Below are positions 15,401 to 30,400 of a stretch of 64,000 nucleotides of DNA, piece after piece. Source of the stretch: Micrasema longulum (Eukaryota; Arthropoda; Insecta; Trichoptera; Brachycentridae); NCBI GenBank assembly GCA_022494885.1, contig JAGVSM010002800.1:1-64000 (forward strand), read 5' to 3'. Both the position numbers and the translations under genes were made by a program. Each line of letters starts with the position of its first letter. Position 1 is the stretch's first letter. A model generated the notes under the pieces. The model was not told the DNA's origin, ran no database searches, and saw nothing but the letters and a program-made list of their open reading frames with translations.

Positions 15401-18400
15401 ACAAATTAATGAACGGGCACGTCCAAATAATAAGTGGGAATATGGATAAATATAATGAGGAAATCTTTACTTTTAATGTGAGAGCCATGTGAAAATCAAT
15501 ATTTATTAACAAATACTTAATTGCAAGCATTAATGAAATTGATTTTATGGAATGAAAAGAAAAAATCACATGGCACGCATTATGATATGAAATTAATTTA
15601 TTCATTTTACGAAATTACAAGATAACTATGAATTTAACAAAACTATTAATTTGTTAACATTTCAAGAAGAAAATTCTTCTTACCGAGGCTTCTTCAATCT
15701 CATTAAAGTAGAAGGTAATGGTTCCCATATTTCTGTAGATCCTGCCCGAATTCCCATACCAAAGTCGGGCCTTTCCTAAGTAGAGGGCAAAGATTATTTG
15801 ACTTAGAGATATTAAGTTATGTAATACAAAAGAGCACTGAAAGAAAATATAATACCTTAAGGACGATTTTTTCTTTGGTGAGAACTTTCGCAACATATCG
15901 ATAGTCGCGTGAAAACTTATTTAACCATCTCGTGAGGGAGATCAGAAAACTTTCTATGAAGGCCCATGCAAAGAGGGCATACTTGCAGAGTTTATTCCAC
16001 AATGTCTCTTTTCCTAGTAAAAATAAGAGCAGGTTAAACAAAAAAAGATGTCATATTTTATTTTTAAAGCCATAATGTTATTTTTAAACATTCACCAGGA
16101 AGTTCACATTCTGATTTGGGAGAGTCTAATGGATGGTCCAAGTGATGAGAGTCATCATCTCCTTTTGGTACATCAACACGTATTTGTTCCACAGCTGTCG
16201 GTGATTCCTAGAAACACATCAGCCACAATAAGAAAGGGAAATATTTACAATCTTTTGCCAATATAAAAATCTGTAACACTGAAATATTTTTAAGAAATAC
16301 TAAATGTCTTGAAAGTAGGAATCACATTATGGAGTGGAATTTTTAACCTGCCAACTAAGAGGTTATAGTCAAACTCAATGTTAGTTCTGCATTACAAGAA
16401 ATTTTAAAAACAGTATGGAGAAATTAATATGTGTTTACGAAATCTTTCTACATAATTTATTTTTAAAAAATATACACATATATTTTAAATGTGTATTTTA
16501 TAACTTTGTATATATTTTTTGTTGGAATTTCAAAATAAATAACATATTTTGTTGCTATATTTTTAAGTGTGAAAAATATTTCACGGTTTTTTAGGCATAT
16601 ATAATTAAAGCACAATAAACATTGAGATCTAAATATCTGGCAAAATAAAAAAGCTGTATGCCCAAAATAAACATAAAAATAGACACAACTTAATTGTGAA
16701 TACTTTTTAAAGTAAAGGTAGAATATTAATAAAAAAAAGTTATAAAAATAATAATAAGAACTTAATATTATATCCCCTATATAAAAATGGTCATATTCAA
16801 AAATGAAATGTGAGCAAGTACTGATTTAATTTAAGAATTCTGAAATCTCATTGATTAGTGTTGTAATTTCGTAATTATATTTTTTTTCTATTGTAGGCTG
16901 AAACAGGTTGATTATGTTGCCAGATGGTTCTAAATATATTCAAAATAAACCTTTTAAAGCAGTTTCAATAGATTTTAACATTTTTGATATTTTTTGATCG
17001 ATTAGAAGTATTTGAATACTTCATAACAATAAAATACACGAAATAATAGTTTTTATCGTAAAGTAAGGATAAAGAATACACATATAACATGTAAATTGAC
17101 AAAAACATACATTTTAAGATTTAACTATGAAACAAATTGATAGAAGTACACAATAAATATAATATAGAAGATTAAGTTAATAATTAAAAGTTATGTACCT
17201 TTTAACATGCATATAAACCCCTCCTACATAACCTCTAGAATATCAAATTTGTTTAGAGGTGCTCTTAAAAGATTCTTTAAATAAATGTATTAAAAAAAAA
17301 ACATTAATACAGATATATAATACATTTAAATTAATACTGTGTCTTATATAGGAGGGGTTTAAAAAAACAACTACGTTAATAAACAAATGTTAGTAATAAT
17401 ATAGCTTCTGAAAAAATTAGCAAACAAAAAGCGAAAATTTAAGCAACGAAAAGAGCAGAAAAAATACATAAAAAGTTGATTAAATAATAAACATCCAATG
17501 CGATATACGTCATAAATACATGTGCTATGATATGATACAGATACGGAAGGAAAACAACATAAGTGCTACACAACAGAGGTACGTGAGTCCTTACAGCACT
17601 GGCCGGCAAAACACGGGATGAAGAAACAGGGGTCCGTCTCAAGGAGCGCGTGGAGAGGCGAGATCGTGAGGCCGCCCGAGGAAGGGATTCCCGTCGCAAC
17701 AAGGCAGCGTGACCAATGTCAGTCTTCATGGCTGTACTCAATAGCTAACACAACACGGGGAGGGATTATCATGCAGCCAGCTGACACCGGGGACAATGGT
17801 TTAAAGACATCACATTTTTAGTGTTAAAATACAAGATTTTACACATTTACTAAACATTAAATTTGGTAAATTATTACCAAGTGTACATCATTCCTTCAGC
17901 CTACATCCTAATGAAGAAGTTTATTGATATGGGAAATTTGGGATAAAAATGTTTTCTTACACACGGTAAAAATTTACGGTGAAGTTTCTCAAATATATAT
18001 GAAAAATTAATATGAAATGGTTTTGATAAAAATGAACAACTTTAAGAGGTCACAGGTTTAAGTGTTTACAATATAGTTTTGTCATGTTGTTGTGGCAACT
18101 GGCAACAGATATCCGGTTTCCAGGGCAGCCATGTTTTTCAATGTTTTTTTCTTTTTTTTTTTATTTGGTTCAGGCAACCCATCCTAACAAGGATGATGAT
18201 TTGTGCCATATAGTGTGCTTTAAACGTTTAAAAAAAATTAACGCACATTGTTCGGCAAGTAAAAATATTTATTTTTTTGTAATTGTACGGGGTTCTACTT
18301 TTAAATATCAGAAAAACTCTCTGACTTTAACTTGTGACGTCGTGGACGGTGTAATTTTGAAGTTTCAGAAAAAATGTTCAAAATTACAAATCAATAAAAT

Positions 18401-21400
18401 AATAATAACAATACATAATTTTTCAAGTATTATTTTGGATTAGGTTTTATATAAAGAAATCATAAATGAAAATAAACTGAACTTCCTCATTAGGTAATAT
18501 CGATTATACAAGAAATGTAAAAAAATAAAAAAAATAAACTGACGGGACTTACAAATTTTTAATGGATTCTAGAATGATCTTCAAAAATACATGAATTGAG
18601 TGCACTAAATATTGAAATAAACAGTAAATTTGAAAATCTGAATTTAACCAATGAAAATACATATTACTGAATTGAATATTTTAAATATTTAACAGAGAGG
18701 AAGAACATTTTTGAGAAGGGGATATGGAAGTCTTGGCATTTCCCATCATAAGCCCTGTAAATACTTACCTTCTGAAAAATGTTCTCGTTCTCTGTGGTTA
18801 TATGTATTAATCTCTAGGGGCTGAAATCCAGTAATTGCCTACAAAAATTGTGACAATACTCTGAATACTAATCAAGACAACACATTGTACCTTATCTAAA
18901 TAAATTTTTATAAACATAAAATCGTCACAATACACGTGTGTTATAAAAATCTTTTAAAAATTATCTTGATTTCATCAATGACTTGAATTATAAATTTAAC
19001 TGTTAACAGAATGTGGTAAAACTGTGAATTTTTATTTTAGAACTGATTTTCAATGGTAGTACTTAAAAAATATTAATGGACCTAGATGGAAACTATAATT
19101 TTACTGTTGGATAGCTAACCAAGATTACTAATCTACAAAAGCGCCACTTTGAGATGTTAAAGTTTAAAATTTAACACTGCGACTACAAACTTGTTAAGAT
19201 TACACTAAACTATCTTTGTATAATTTCATATTAATTTGCTGTTTGGTACCCAGTGTACATTGCTATGGTATATCTCAAAACTGACCAAAAAGCAGATTCG
19301 AAACTTTGAAATTGGCTCGACAATACATCAACATAATGTTTAAAAAATATTATACAGTTTGTGTAGTAAATATGGCGATAGTAACTCTTTTTTTTAAACC
19401 CAAGCAATCCTCAAGTTAAACATGATTCCTCTCGAAGCGGTCACAGCACACAAAAATCAAAACAAATGTTCAAATAAAATAGAATCAATATTTACCTCTC
19501 CCAGTGTGACTCTTCTATGCATCCCATCATCACTGTCATCACTGTCCTTTTCCGTAATTAGATCCAGTTCCTCATCATCATCAAACTCATCAAACATGTA
19601 ATAGTCTCCTGATCGTATGGCTAGAATTGTCAATGAATGAAATTAGTCTCAAATTCTCAATATTTAATCAAAATAAAAGCTCTCTAGTGTGCTGAATTTA
19701 TAACGAGATATATTTGAAAATAAATTAAATATTTTTTTTTTTTATAGTTCAAATTTATTGTTATTATAAGAAAAGTAAGACCAAGAATAAAATAAAGTAG
19801 AGAATCATTAAAAAAAAAGATTTAATGTCTTGACAAAAGTAAAGGTATGTTCCGGAAGTAGACTGAATTAAGATTAAAAATCAATCACACACAAAAAGTA
19901 GCTAAAAAAAAACTATTCACTATTACAAAGTTGTCATTCTTGTAAAAGGTAAATGAATAATGATTCATGATTCATTATTAATCATGATTCATTACCAAAC
20001 AAATCACACAAATATTAAAATTTAGCAAATATACAAAAAGCAAAATTGTACATAATATTTTTTTACACATCATACTTACAAGACATCAAATATGCATAAT
20101 TTATAAATCTTACATTGTAAATTAAAAATATTATTTTATATACTTAAGTACAAATACAGTTTATGTTGTGTGTGTATATATATACATTTTATAACACAAA
20201 ACCAGAATGAAAAACCATCTCCAAATGCAGAATGAAGTCAAGTATAGATATTCATCTTTGGCAATGAAAGCATGCAGGATCAATCTTGAGAAAATATTAA
20301 ATTAGTATCATAATCACATTCAAAATTGACTTTTGACTAAATATTACTGTCACTAAATTGTTACATCATTCAGTTACTTATTTATTTATAATTAAGCAGT
20401 TTTAGTTTTATAAATAACGGTCTTTCAATATTAAAACGGAACTACTTATAATTTCAAACACAAAAAACCTCCATCTTAGAACAGGTTAAGCCATGTCAGA
20501 CAGAGACACCTAACCAGAGGACACTCCATATTCATATACAAATGCTTTAGTGTCATAAATACATATGAATAAATAAATTACAAAAAAACGATTTGAACTA
20601 AATAAAATAATAAATAATCAAAACAATATTCTGGATAACAAATGAAAAGAAAAAAGGTCAAAAAAGAGAGATAGTGGGAAGAGAAAATAAGGAGTGTGAC
20701 AAGGAATGGTAGAGGATAAATAAAGGAAAATCGGAGTGTAAAATTGAATTATACTAATGAAAATTAAAAACAAAGAACAAAAAGAAATATATACATAATG
20801 AATAAAATTTGTTGGTTTTTTTCTGTATCTACTATAATATGGAGTGTTAAATAAATCTTGACTATTGTTTTTTTTTAATGTTTGGCATATGTATGTATTG
20901 CAATGGGATTGTGGAATTTCAGAATTATTCTGTTAAATAATCTGTAGTGGAATTTGAATTTTAAAAGTAACAAAATTATAACACATTTAATTATCCATTG
21001 TTATGCATTGTGAGTAAAACTAAACCCGATAACAATTATGATAAAATAAATATGCATAGATAAATGTGAAAAGTAACCAGTACCTAGAAATTTAAGTCTA
21101 TCTAACCATGTAGTGGTTAGATACCATGCATAAGGGTCTTAAATAATTTTACATATTATATGTATATGATTTGATAATACTTGATATTTTTTACTACTTC
21201 CATAGTAAAAAAATAATAATATTGATAATGATTTTCAACAGAAATGGGGAACTTCTTAGAGAAGAAAATATGGGAATTCAGGCATAACAGGACTTAGGGC
21301 ACCATTTAAGCCATGTTTGAAAATCCATATTTCTTCAACTCTGCCACCTGTTGATTTTAACCGAGTAAAAGAGCTCAATTCTTTACTGATGTAGGTCAGA

Positions 21401-24400
21401 TTTTTCAGAATTATTTAACCTATCAGTAAAAACCTGAACACATTTTTAAAATTCATAATATCTCTTCTAAATATGAAATTATGTTAATCTAATGGGAATA
21501 TTATTAAGGGGCAAACAGCGATTAACCGGACACCATAAAGCTGAAATATTGGTAAGGTCATTGTTATAAGGACACCGCAACCTTGTTAAAAAGCCAAAGC
21601 ATTAATGCTTTTCTTTCAAACTTTACCATTTTTGTAGTCAGACGGTGGATTTTTTTGATACGTTGGCCTAGTCCCGGGATAAATATGATCTACAAAGAAA
21701 TTTTCATTTAATGAAAATAAAAAAAACATAAATATATTCATAGGGGTGTTTTAGCCATAAAAATACTTGTGTCAGTACAAAGTGTATCCTATTGAAATTT
21801 TATGTACATACAATTATTAACAATAAATATTTTTAATGGTATTTAAAAAAAACTTATAATATTAACTTTTTTTTTCTCTCAATAAAGCATAGGCACTTTC
21901 TGCTTTCGTCAATAATTATAAATGATAGTTTAACAAAAAAATATTTCAAAAAGAAAAATAATATTACAATACTTACAAAATCGAAAGAGTAAATTGATTA
22001 CGGAATAAATCATTAATTGGCTGTGAATATAACAAACATAATGGTTTATTAACATAACAATTCATATAATCTGTATTTTTGTGGTAATGGATTTATCTAG
22101 ATTGTGTGTAGTCTGCCTAACTAGGTTAAACCTGTTTTAAGGCAGACATTTTTATATGCAATGCAAAATAATAATAAAACATGACTACCTACTAGTGTAT
22201 TTATTACACAAGTTAAATTATCCATGCTATTATTTATTAATATGCGTGTGTATGTCGTTTTCCTGATTGAAAAGAAGTAATTTTTGGTAATTAGAAGTAC
22301 ATATGTATGCATGTATTTATGCAAATTAATCGAGGTTACTTTTGTTAAACATTAGAAAACATACCAAAATATCTTAAAGCATGTTATTATTAGTTAAAAT
22401 AATTTATTTTAATCATTATATTCAGGTAAATTTTATTATTTTTAAGATCAATTGAATGAAAGATTTGATTGCATATTTATACATCACATACCTACTGCAT
22501 ATTTTTGTAAAAACTGCTTCAGAAAACCAATTTTTTTCTTTTAAAAAAAAAGTAATATTGGTGCTTTGTCCATTTATCAAAAGATAAAATAAATAATAAT
22601 AATAATGGTGTTCGTAAGTTTGTATACAAAAATAAAACAGTATTGAGTTTTTTTTAGCACCCACAGCCGGAGCATTATTGGTAAAATTTAAGATAAATTT
22701 TATTTCTAAGGTGGTTAAATCAATGAAGCAAAACTATTTTGCTTATAAAAAGAAAAGCTTCTGTGCCACTTCTGTTAACTTGATAACATTCGAGATTTAT
22801 TTGTTTATTTTTACCAAAATCGGTTTGTTACTTGTTACTGAACATGCCGAACCCAGTTTGCAGAGTAATATTTTTAAGACAGTATGAATTTTTACAACAA
22901 TATTTCCGGGAACATTTATTAATTGTGTTAGTCTTAGTATTAAATTACCACAAACATTTTGTAGCTTTCCGGCGTGGATATTTAATATATAAATAAGAAA
23001 GAAAAATATTTAACAAATAAATCAGGACATTGAAGATTTTGTACCTATCAATATTTACAAAATTTATTTTTTTTAAACATTACATACAAAAATAAATACT
23101 AATGTTAAAGTTACCATCAGGATGGGAATTCAAAACAATATGTAAATATAGTATTTACAAAATATTTTGTACTGTATTCTATAAAAATAATCTGTGGAAT
23201 TAAAACATATACATGTGATATTTGGCAGAAGCTATATTATAAATTGTAACATGATGGAAATAAAGTAGGTGAATATTGTTTAAAAACATGCAATATTTCA
23301 ATTCATATGTACATTTAAAAAAAAAAAAATTTTGTTCTTACATGTACCCAATAAAAAATGAATTCTGGGCTGTTATACACAAATTTATTTATAAATATTA
23401 TATTAGAATACACAAATCATTTTATGGTATTCGAAGTGGAATTTGAATCTGGGACTTTGGATTCAAAGTTTGCATCAGTGCCACAGAATCACATGTCTCT
23501 AAATACAAAATTACCTTGCAAAACCTTTTACAAATTATAAAAGACATTTGAATCCATATCATGTTAGTTTTAAAATTATTTTTTAAAGTTTTGTAGTTTG
23601 TTACCATAAACCTCCAACAATAAAATTTCCAAAAAGTTTAGTCATTAAAATATAATAGTATATACATCACATAAATTTTTACATCACATTAATTTGGTTG
23701 CTCGAATTGCTAAACAGCAATAAGCTTGCCAATGTACAAACTTGTACAGGAGTGTTAAGTTGTATGTACAGATGCGGCGTTACTGTTGACCACATACACG
23801 GGATGCATTAGAGAGATGGGCCCATTACATGTGTGGTGAGAGAGGGCGGAGCGACCAGAGAAGGAGACCAGAGAGTGGCGAGGGGTGTGCACCAGGGCAG
23901 GGGGGCGGCGCAGCGCAGGGGGCGAGAACACAGGGTACGACTCGGAGGGGCTCCGAGCCCGCGGATTCAGCTCCGAAGAGGGAGGAGACCCAAAGGAGAT
24001 ACGCCTCGGCTCCAAATATGCATCCAGAGACACTGTATTCAGGGCTGAGAAAGGCGAAGGGGGGCCCACCGGCGAACGTACTCTCTGCGGCGATCCTTCC
24101 TCACTGATAGGGGTGTGGTAGCCTCGCGGGCTGCCTGGGGTGGTAGGCGTGCGGGGGGTGTGATAGCCCTCCGCTGGTGTCCGCACGCAACACTCGCTGG
24201 CATTTGAGCCGCTTCTCTTCAAGCTGCTTTTGATGTCTGATGTATCTTCTACCATTATTTTTAGACGACGATGCAAAAATGTTAGTACATAAGAAGAAAA
24301 ATTAAGAGAACAAAGAAACATATTAACAAAACAGTACCACTTTAAATTATTACAAGCTGGATGCTCAACATTTTATAAGAAACTTGTATGATTATTAGAA

Positions 24401-27400
24401 GTTAACTAGCAAAATAAGATAATTTTAATTACAAATCTTTACATTATAAATGTCCACAGAAAATACAAATTTTAGCTAGCAAATTTGCCATTATTTTCTG
24501 TAAATTATGAAGATTAGATTAGAGGATGAATTATACATTTCAGAAGGAGATCAGAAGAAAGAGAGGAGAAATTTAGTTTATAATTTTACAAAAAAACACA
24601 TAGAATATAAAATAATTCTCACACATCTTAAGATTATTACAATCTCTCTTTAAAATAATTTGGAAACAGCTAAACAGTTTCCAAAGATACATGACGCTGA
24701 ATTCTTACCTACAAAATGGTTTGTTGGATCTTTATATGCTGGCCCTTGTATTTTTTGTTGATTTGCTTTGATTCTGTCCATTTTCACCTTTATTTTCTCT
24801 AGAATTTTCTTTTCCTGTTCATCCTGAAGAGACATTTGTTTGATTCTTAATTCTTCAATAAGTTCAGCACCCCTTAAAATATTTTAATACATAAATATAC
24901 TCATAAAACCCTTTACACAAAATTATTTTACTAAAGAACATTTGGAAAAGCACATTTAAAATCAAACACATTTTTAGGTTTCTTCTTGTACTGAAATACC
25001 ATGATGTAGAAAATTATTATATTCAAGACACAAAATGTGTAAGCTTACCTTGACTGCAGTATTGCTATTGCTTTACTTTCATTGATAATCCTCAAGAAGT
25101 AATGGCTTCTAAACAGCCGTTTCTGCATAAGAAGGAAGCCAAAACAAACTCCATCCCATGCCAAGCCTATATCCTCGCGGGGTACTTGACAATCCTGTAT
25201 TATTTTTGGGAAATAATTATTACTGGAACATCATATCCGAATAGTATGAAATTAAGCGAGGAATTACGTGACATATTATAGAGGACTTAAATAAGTTCAT
25301 GCTGTTTTTCGTACAACGTCTCCCGGCTTTAATTCGTACGGCATCCAATTTCCTTGCTTTTGATTCCTAATGCTTTTAAACATTTCGCAACTGTTGTCTG
25401 ATCAAATCCTAATGATTCTGCGAGTCAATTTTGCATACGGTCTTCATAGAGTAATGCTCGCAATTCTTCATCTAGAAACTTTTCAGTGCGCCAGAGCATT
25501 CTTTATCTTAAACATCAAAATCATTATTTTTAAAGCGCCAAAACCAATTTCTGCATGTTGTTTTAGACGGAGCATGGTCGCTGTAAGTCTCCACAAGAAT
25601 TTTATGAGCTTCAACTGCAGATTCTTTTTAGAAAAAGTAATGCATTAAAATTCCCCACAGATAATCTTTTTTGGCACGAAATTCAACATGTTTAACGCTA
25701 TGAAAAATATGTTGCTTACACTTTGGAGGAATAACATATACTGTCAGTTCAAGCCTTCAAGGTGAGCTTCACGATGAAGTTGGCTGTAATATTGCCCGAT
25801 GTAAAAAGGCTAAGATAACACCATCCGTCAGGAAACAGCGAGAACTTATTCATGTCCCTATTACATGAAAAATATGATTATATGATTTCCCTGTCAATTA
25901 TTTGAACTTTATGCAAAATACTGAAAAAGAACGACTAGAATAATAATTATAAACTTACATGATCGGGTGATTCAGGTGCCAACATTTTGAAGAATGTGCC
26001 AAAAGATCCACCACTGAATTTATCAATACAGCCGATTCCTAAGAGCTGTACTAACCAGCAAGCATTAATGGCCATTGTTTTTATGAAAATGCACCCAAAT
26101 ATTTGAAGGGTAGCTTTAATAACAATGACGGCTACATTGTAACCTAAGAGCCAATTCCACCTGAAAAATTCACAATTATGTTTTTAATTAATCCATATTT
26201 TAATCGAAATTAGCAAAATTACGTAAATAATTCCAGCATCAATACAGGCATACTCAATGAGGCAAGAGTTTACAAAATCACATATAACTTCATGAACTCG
26301 GCAACAGTTATTCCCACGTATCTGATATATTTAGTGTAGGGTATTGTCCCTATAGAACAAACCTTTTGAACTTTTTCAAAGATGGTGAATGGTAATTATA
26401 TTTATTTATTCATGCATTTCATAATATATATTTACAGTTTTTGTTCACTTTGCCTAGCTGTGTGAAACAGTACTTATGATTTTCTTGTTGTTTTACTGAA
26501 TAATGTTTTATTATTTAAACTTTCTACTGAATATGCTGTATAATTTTTGGGTTAATTTTTTAAATATAAATCTTGTATAATTTTTGGTTTAATTTTTTTT
26601 TATAAATCTCGGGTATAAGGAAATTCATGTTTTAAAAAAAAAACATTAAGCCAAATATGTTAATATTACAAATGTTTGTAAAAGGCAGATTTGCCGTTTA
26701 TGTTTATAAAATAAAATAAATAAATATAATAATATAATGTACTAAATAAATAAAAATCAATAAATAAATGAGTAGTAGTTACCATTTCAATGTACTTTTA
26801 ATAGGTCTGAGATAAAGGTCTGTTCCTTGCCACAGGAAAACAAATGAACCAATGAGATATCCCAGAGAGAAAAGATTCACCCGATTGGTTCCAGTCAAAA
26901 ACATTATAGCTAATGTTACCCAAAGGGAACCCAGAAGAGTCATTCTCTTTATTATATCCAACCACGACCTGTCAAAGGTATACGGTTAATATTAGATGGA
27001 AATAACAATACAGTTTTGCGACAAGACAAGGAAGAGCTATTGAAATTACCGAATATATGTCACAAAGTCTGGCACGGGGTTAACAAAGTTTTGTGATTCC
27101 CAATCTTCCGGAATGTTATCTTTGTTGCACCCGCCCTTATAATTGTTCCCGTGCCTTCTCTCGATGCGGAACACGAGAGATTGGCGAGAACAAAATATCA
27201 ACAGAATCAAATCACAGATTAGTTTAGTGGCGTAAGGGGGGTGTGTTGGGTCTGGTAGCATCATCCAATCTCGAGTTCGCTGTAGTATCTGTAATTCAAT
27301 TTTAAACAGTTTTCAGTACGGTAAAACCACGATATAACGAAACGCGATAAAGCGAAAAATGACCTATATCGAAAAAAATCGAAGTTTACTCCCTAAAACC

Positions 27401-30400
27401 AATTTTTTATAAAAAAATTCATTTATATAACGCAATCCCATTAATATGTACTATAACAAAATCATTATTGTCCTGTACTAAAAAATGCCCTTACATTTAT
27501 GTAAATTTATAACGAAATAAAAAAATGTTTAAAGATGAAAATATTATTTCGCACTTTCAAAGCAGCGCCGCCGCTGCATCTGCCGTATGCGAACGGTTTT
27601 ATGGCCTTTTTGGCGGCACGCGGCGGTCTGTCGGCACCCAGAACTGTCAAAGTGCGTATCCAGTGTGTGCGTGTGTATGTATGTAAGCGCGTGTGTGAAG
27701 AAAAACCTCCGAACATAATATTTTTAAAAGATTTAATATTTTATTTTTAGTTTTGTCTTCATTTATTTAATTCAATGGTACAATTTAAATATTATATTGA
27801 AAGATTCACTTAAAATTGCAAGAAAACGTAAAAATTATGAAAGTAAATTATTACAACTAATACCTAGATGAAAGATTAAATGAATTCATAAAAATCATTA
27901 TAAAAACTGAAATATAGCAGTTGACCAAGTGGTTGCGCCGTATTTACTACAAAGGTTGCCATTTTAAATTTGAATTTTCCTACTTAGCTCTGATCAAAAT
28001 GTAGCAACCTCGCCGTGGAAACAATATGTTTGTTCTATGGCAATGAAGTATTGACTGTCACCGCGAGGGCATGTGATTGCTGTATCGCTGATAACTTATT
28101 TGAGTGATAGCCATTTTAGTTTTGGATCTTTGCCCAGTGTAATTGTTTATTCATTCGAGTCTTACAAACCCATCGCCTCGTCGCGCGTGACAATTCAACT
28201 TCTGGTACCTTATTCAACCCACAATCAAAAACCCTTTTTTGTTAATGTCATCATCTTTGTTTCCCAATGCAATTTTGCGTACAATTATATTGGAGTTTAG
28301 AGCATTATTAATAATGCTATTTGCACATTGAAAAAAAATACAAACCAACAATCTGTTGATTGTGCGCATATCTTTCATCCGGTAAGTGGCGCAATCACCA
28401 AGTTTTTAAATTATGGTAATTATTTCGTTTTTGAAGAAATGCAATACAAGAAGGAGATATTCACCTCGTTGGAGCTCATCCAGGGGTATTGGACACAAAG
28501 CTCCGGCAGCAGTCCGACAACCAGCACATACTGGATGGGTAACACCACCACGATGAAGCCCACAAACCACTTCCACATGCGTGCCAGCATGTCTCGGCTG
28601 GAGCACCACAACACACACAGCCACACGCTGTACAGCACCGCCCACACATCCATCCGGGAGCCGATCACCCCCACCAAGCACATGAGACAGATCTGAAAAT
28701 TTGAAATCCTCATGAAAAGTTTTTATTGAGGGAAACAACATACGAGGGTATCAAAAGCAAACTTAGAAATCTCCATTGAAGGAGTTACTGAGATATTTGC
28801 AAAAAACTTTGAAAAAAGAATTGTGAGATTTCTAATTATCATGCTTCACTAACTCAATGGAGAAGCTAAGTTTGCGGTGTCAAGTAGTATAATTGAAATC
28901 TGTTTTGGCAAGATTTAGAGACAGTTTTGAATTATGCTATTATTTAGGTAGGTAGGTTTTTACATATAGTGTATTTTGGCATCAATAACTAATTTTCCAA
29001 TTTTGGTGGAGATTTCTTAGTTTGCTTCTAATTTATTTGATTTATTTATACTTTTACATTGTTTGTAATCTTTTTTTTATACAGAATAATGTTCCCTCAC
29101 TGGGGTGTCCCGTGCCGAGGGAAACATTTTACAAAATGTGAAACATGCCTAAGATTAGCTATTTAACAAAGTTAACATAATAATAACAGTAAAAAAAAAA
29201 CGTAATTAATCCAATTAACCTAATTATAATTAACACAATAAACAATAAAAAACTAAAATATTCATAAAAAACATAACCAATTTATATAGACCAATAGAAA
29301 AAATTTCATAAACAGTGCACACATTTTACCTATTTGACTTGATCCACTCATCGATCCGTGTGCAACCCACCTCCACTATCCATATCTTAATAGCAATTTT
29401 ATATTGTGAGAACTTACTAATTGTCCTTATGGATAATGGAAGTAGATTGTACACTTTAACCGAGTAGTAGGTCAATCCTCTTTGACCGAAGGTTGTATTT
29501 ATTTTTTTGCAGCATCAGGGTGGAGTATCTAGTAACTCTGTATTTGTAACGGAAGGTAGAGAATAATGTTTACGTGCGTATAGTAACAAAGTTTTTACAA
29601 AAAGTTGTTTTATAGATTCGACATTAAGATTTTCAAATATACCGAGGGAGCTAGTTCTGATAAGATAATTTTTATTTAAGCTTTTTGTGCAATTGTTATT
29701 TGTTTGATCAGTGTGTCATTTGCATATCCCCATCCAATTATCCCATATTCCAAAACTGATTGAGTTATTGCGTAATCTATTTTTACAAGTTCTTTTAGGC
29801 TAATTATATTTCTTATAGTTTTTAAAAGTAAATTTACTTTTTCAATTTATTTTTAATATGATCAATTTGATAAGTCCATCTTAAACTCCCATCTATATAA
29901 ATTCTCAAATATTTAATTGAATCTACTCTGTCCAACGATTTACGAATACATTCAATATTCGGAATTTGGTTATTATAATTACAGCTGTGAATAGTTAAGG
30001 AAAGTTAATAGATAATATCTTCATATATTAAATAGACGCTTCATTCCTATACAAGCTACATCAAAGATATAGAAAATATTACATAACCTTTAATAATTTG
30101 AAAAAAAGAGATAGCAAAATCATGATATGCATCTGCGCGTAATATGGACATACTTTTCTGTACATGTTGGCAGTTTAGCAGTTATCTGCTTTCTATTCAA
30201 AAATTTGTCACTCATAATGTTATTCTACCTGATGTTTGCAGTCTACATTCCATAATGGGTTAACGCTGACTACAGTAAATTTTAAATAAACAAATAAATT
30301 ATTTGTGTAAGAAAGAGATATACATTGACATATTATGCATAGACGCGCCGCGCTCTATAGAGTAAAATATTTTTAAAAGTAGTGATACAAAAACTACTAA

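Larger units (their letters stand above)
19621..23783. other. Piezo intron 27 contents
   Basis: 4.2 kb AT-rich intron. It holds a diverged family A foldback copy (21238-21400) and the inverted partner of 14975-15035 at 22080-22140. Short ORFs here are AT-biased and unsupported. Confidence 0.6.

Noticed and set aside
15300..15605. 101-codon reverse ORF in Piezo intron 33
   Set aside because: AT-biased hydrophobic composition, no splice support and no family similarity; exons 33 and 34 join in frame without it.
17618..17821. + strand ORF opposite Piezo exon 30
   Set aside because: Antisense shadow of the reverse-strand exon.
23829..24121. Three overlapping + strand ORFs opposite the Piezo cassette
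   Set aside because: They are antisense shadows of a GC-rich coding exon, with Arg/Gly-rich composition and no independent signal.
27535..27720. GC-rich stretch considered as an extra Piezo exon
   Set aside because: Exons 21 and 22 already join at phase 0, no defendable splice pair exists, and a transposon terminal fragment adjoins it.
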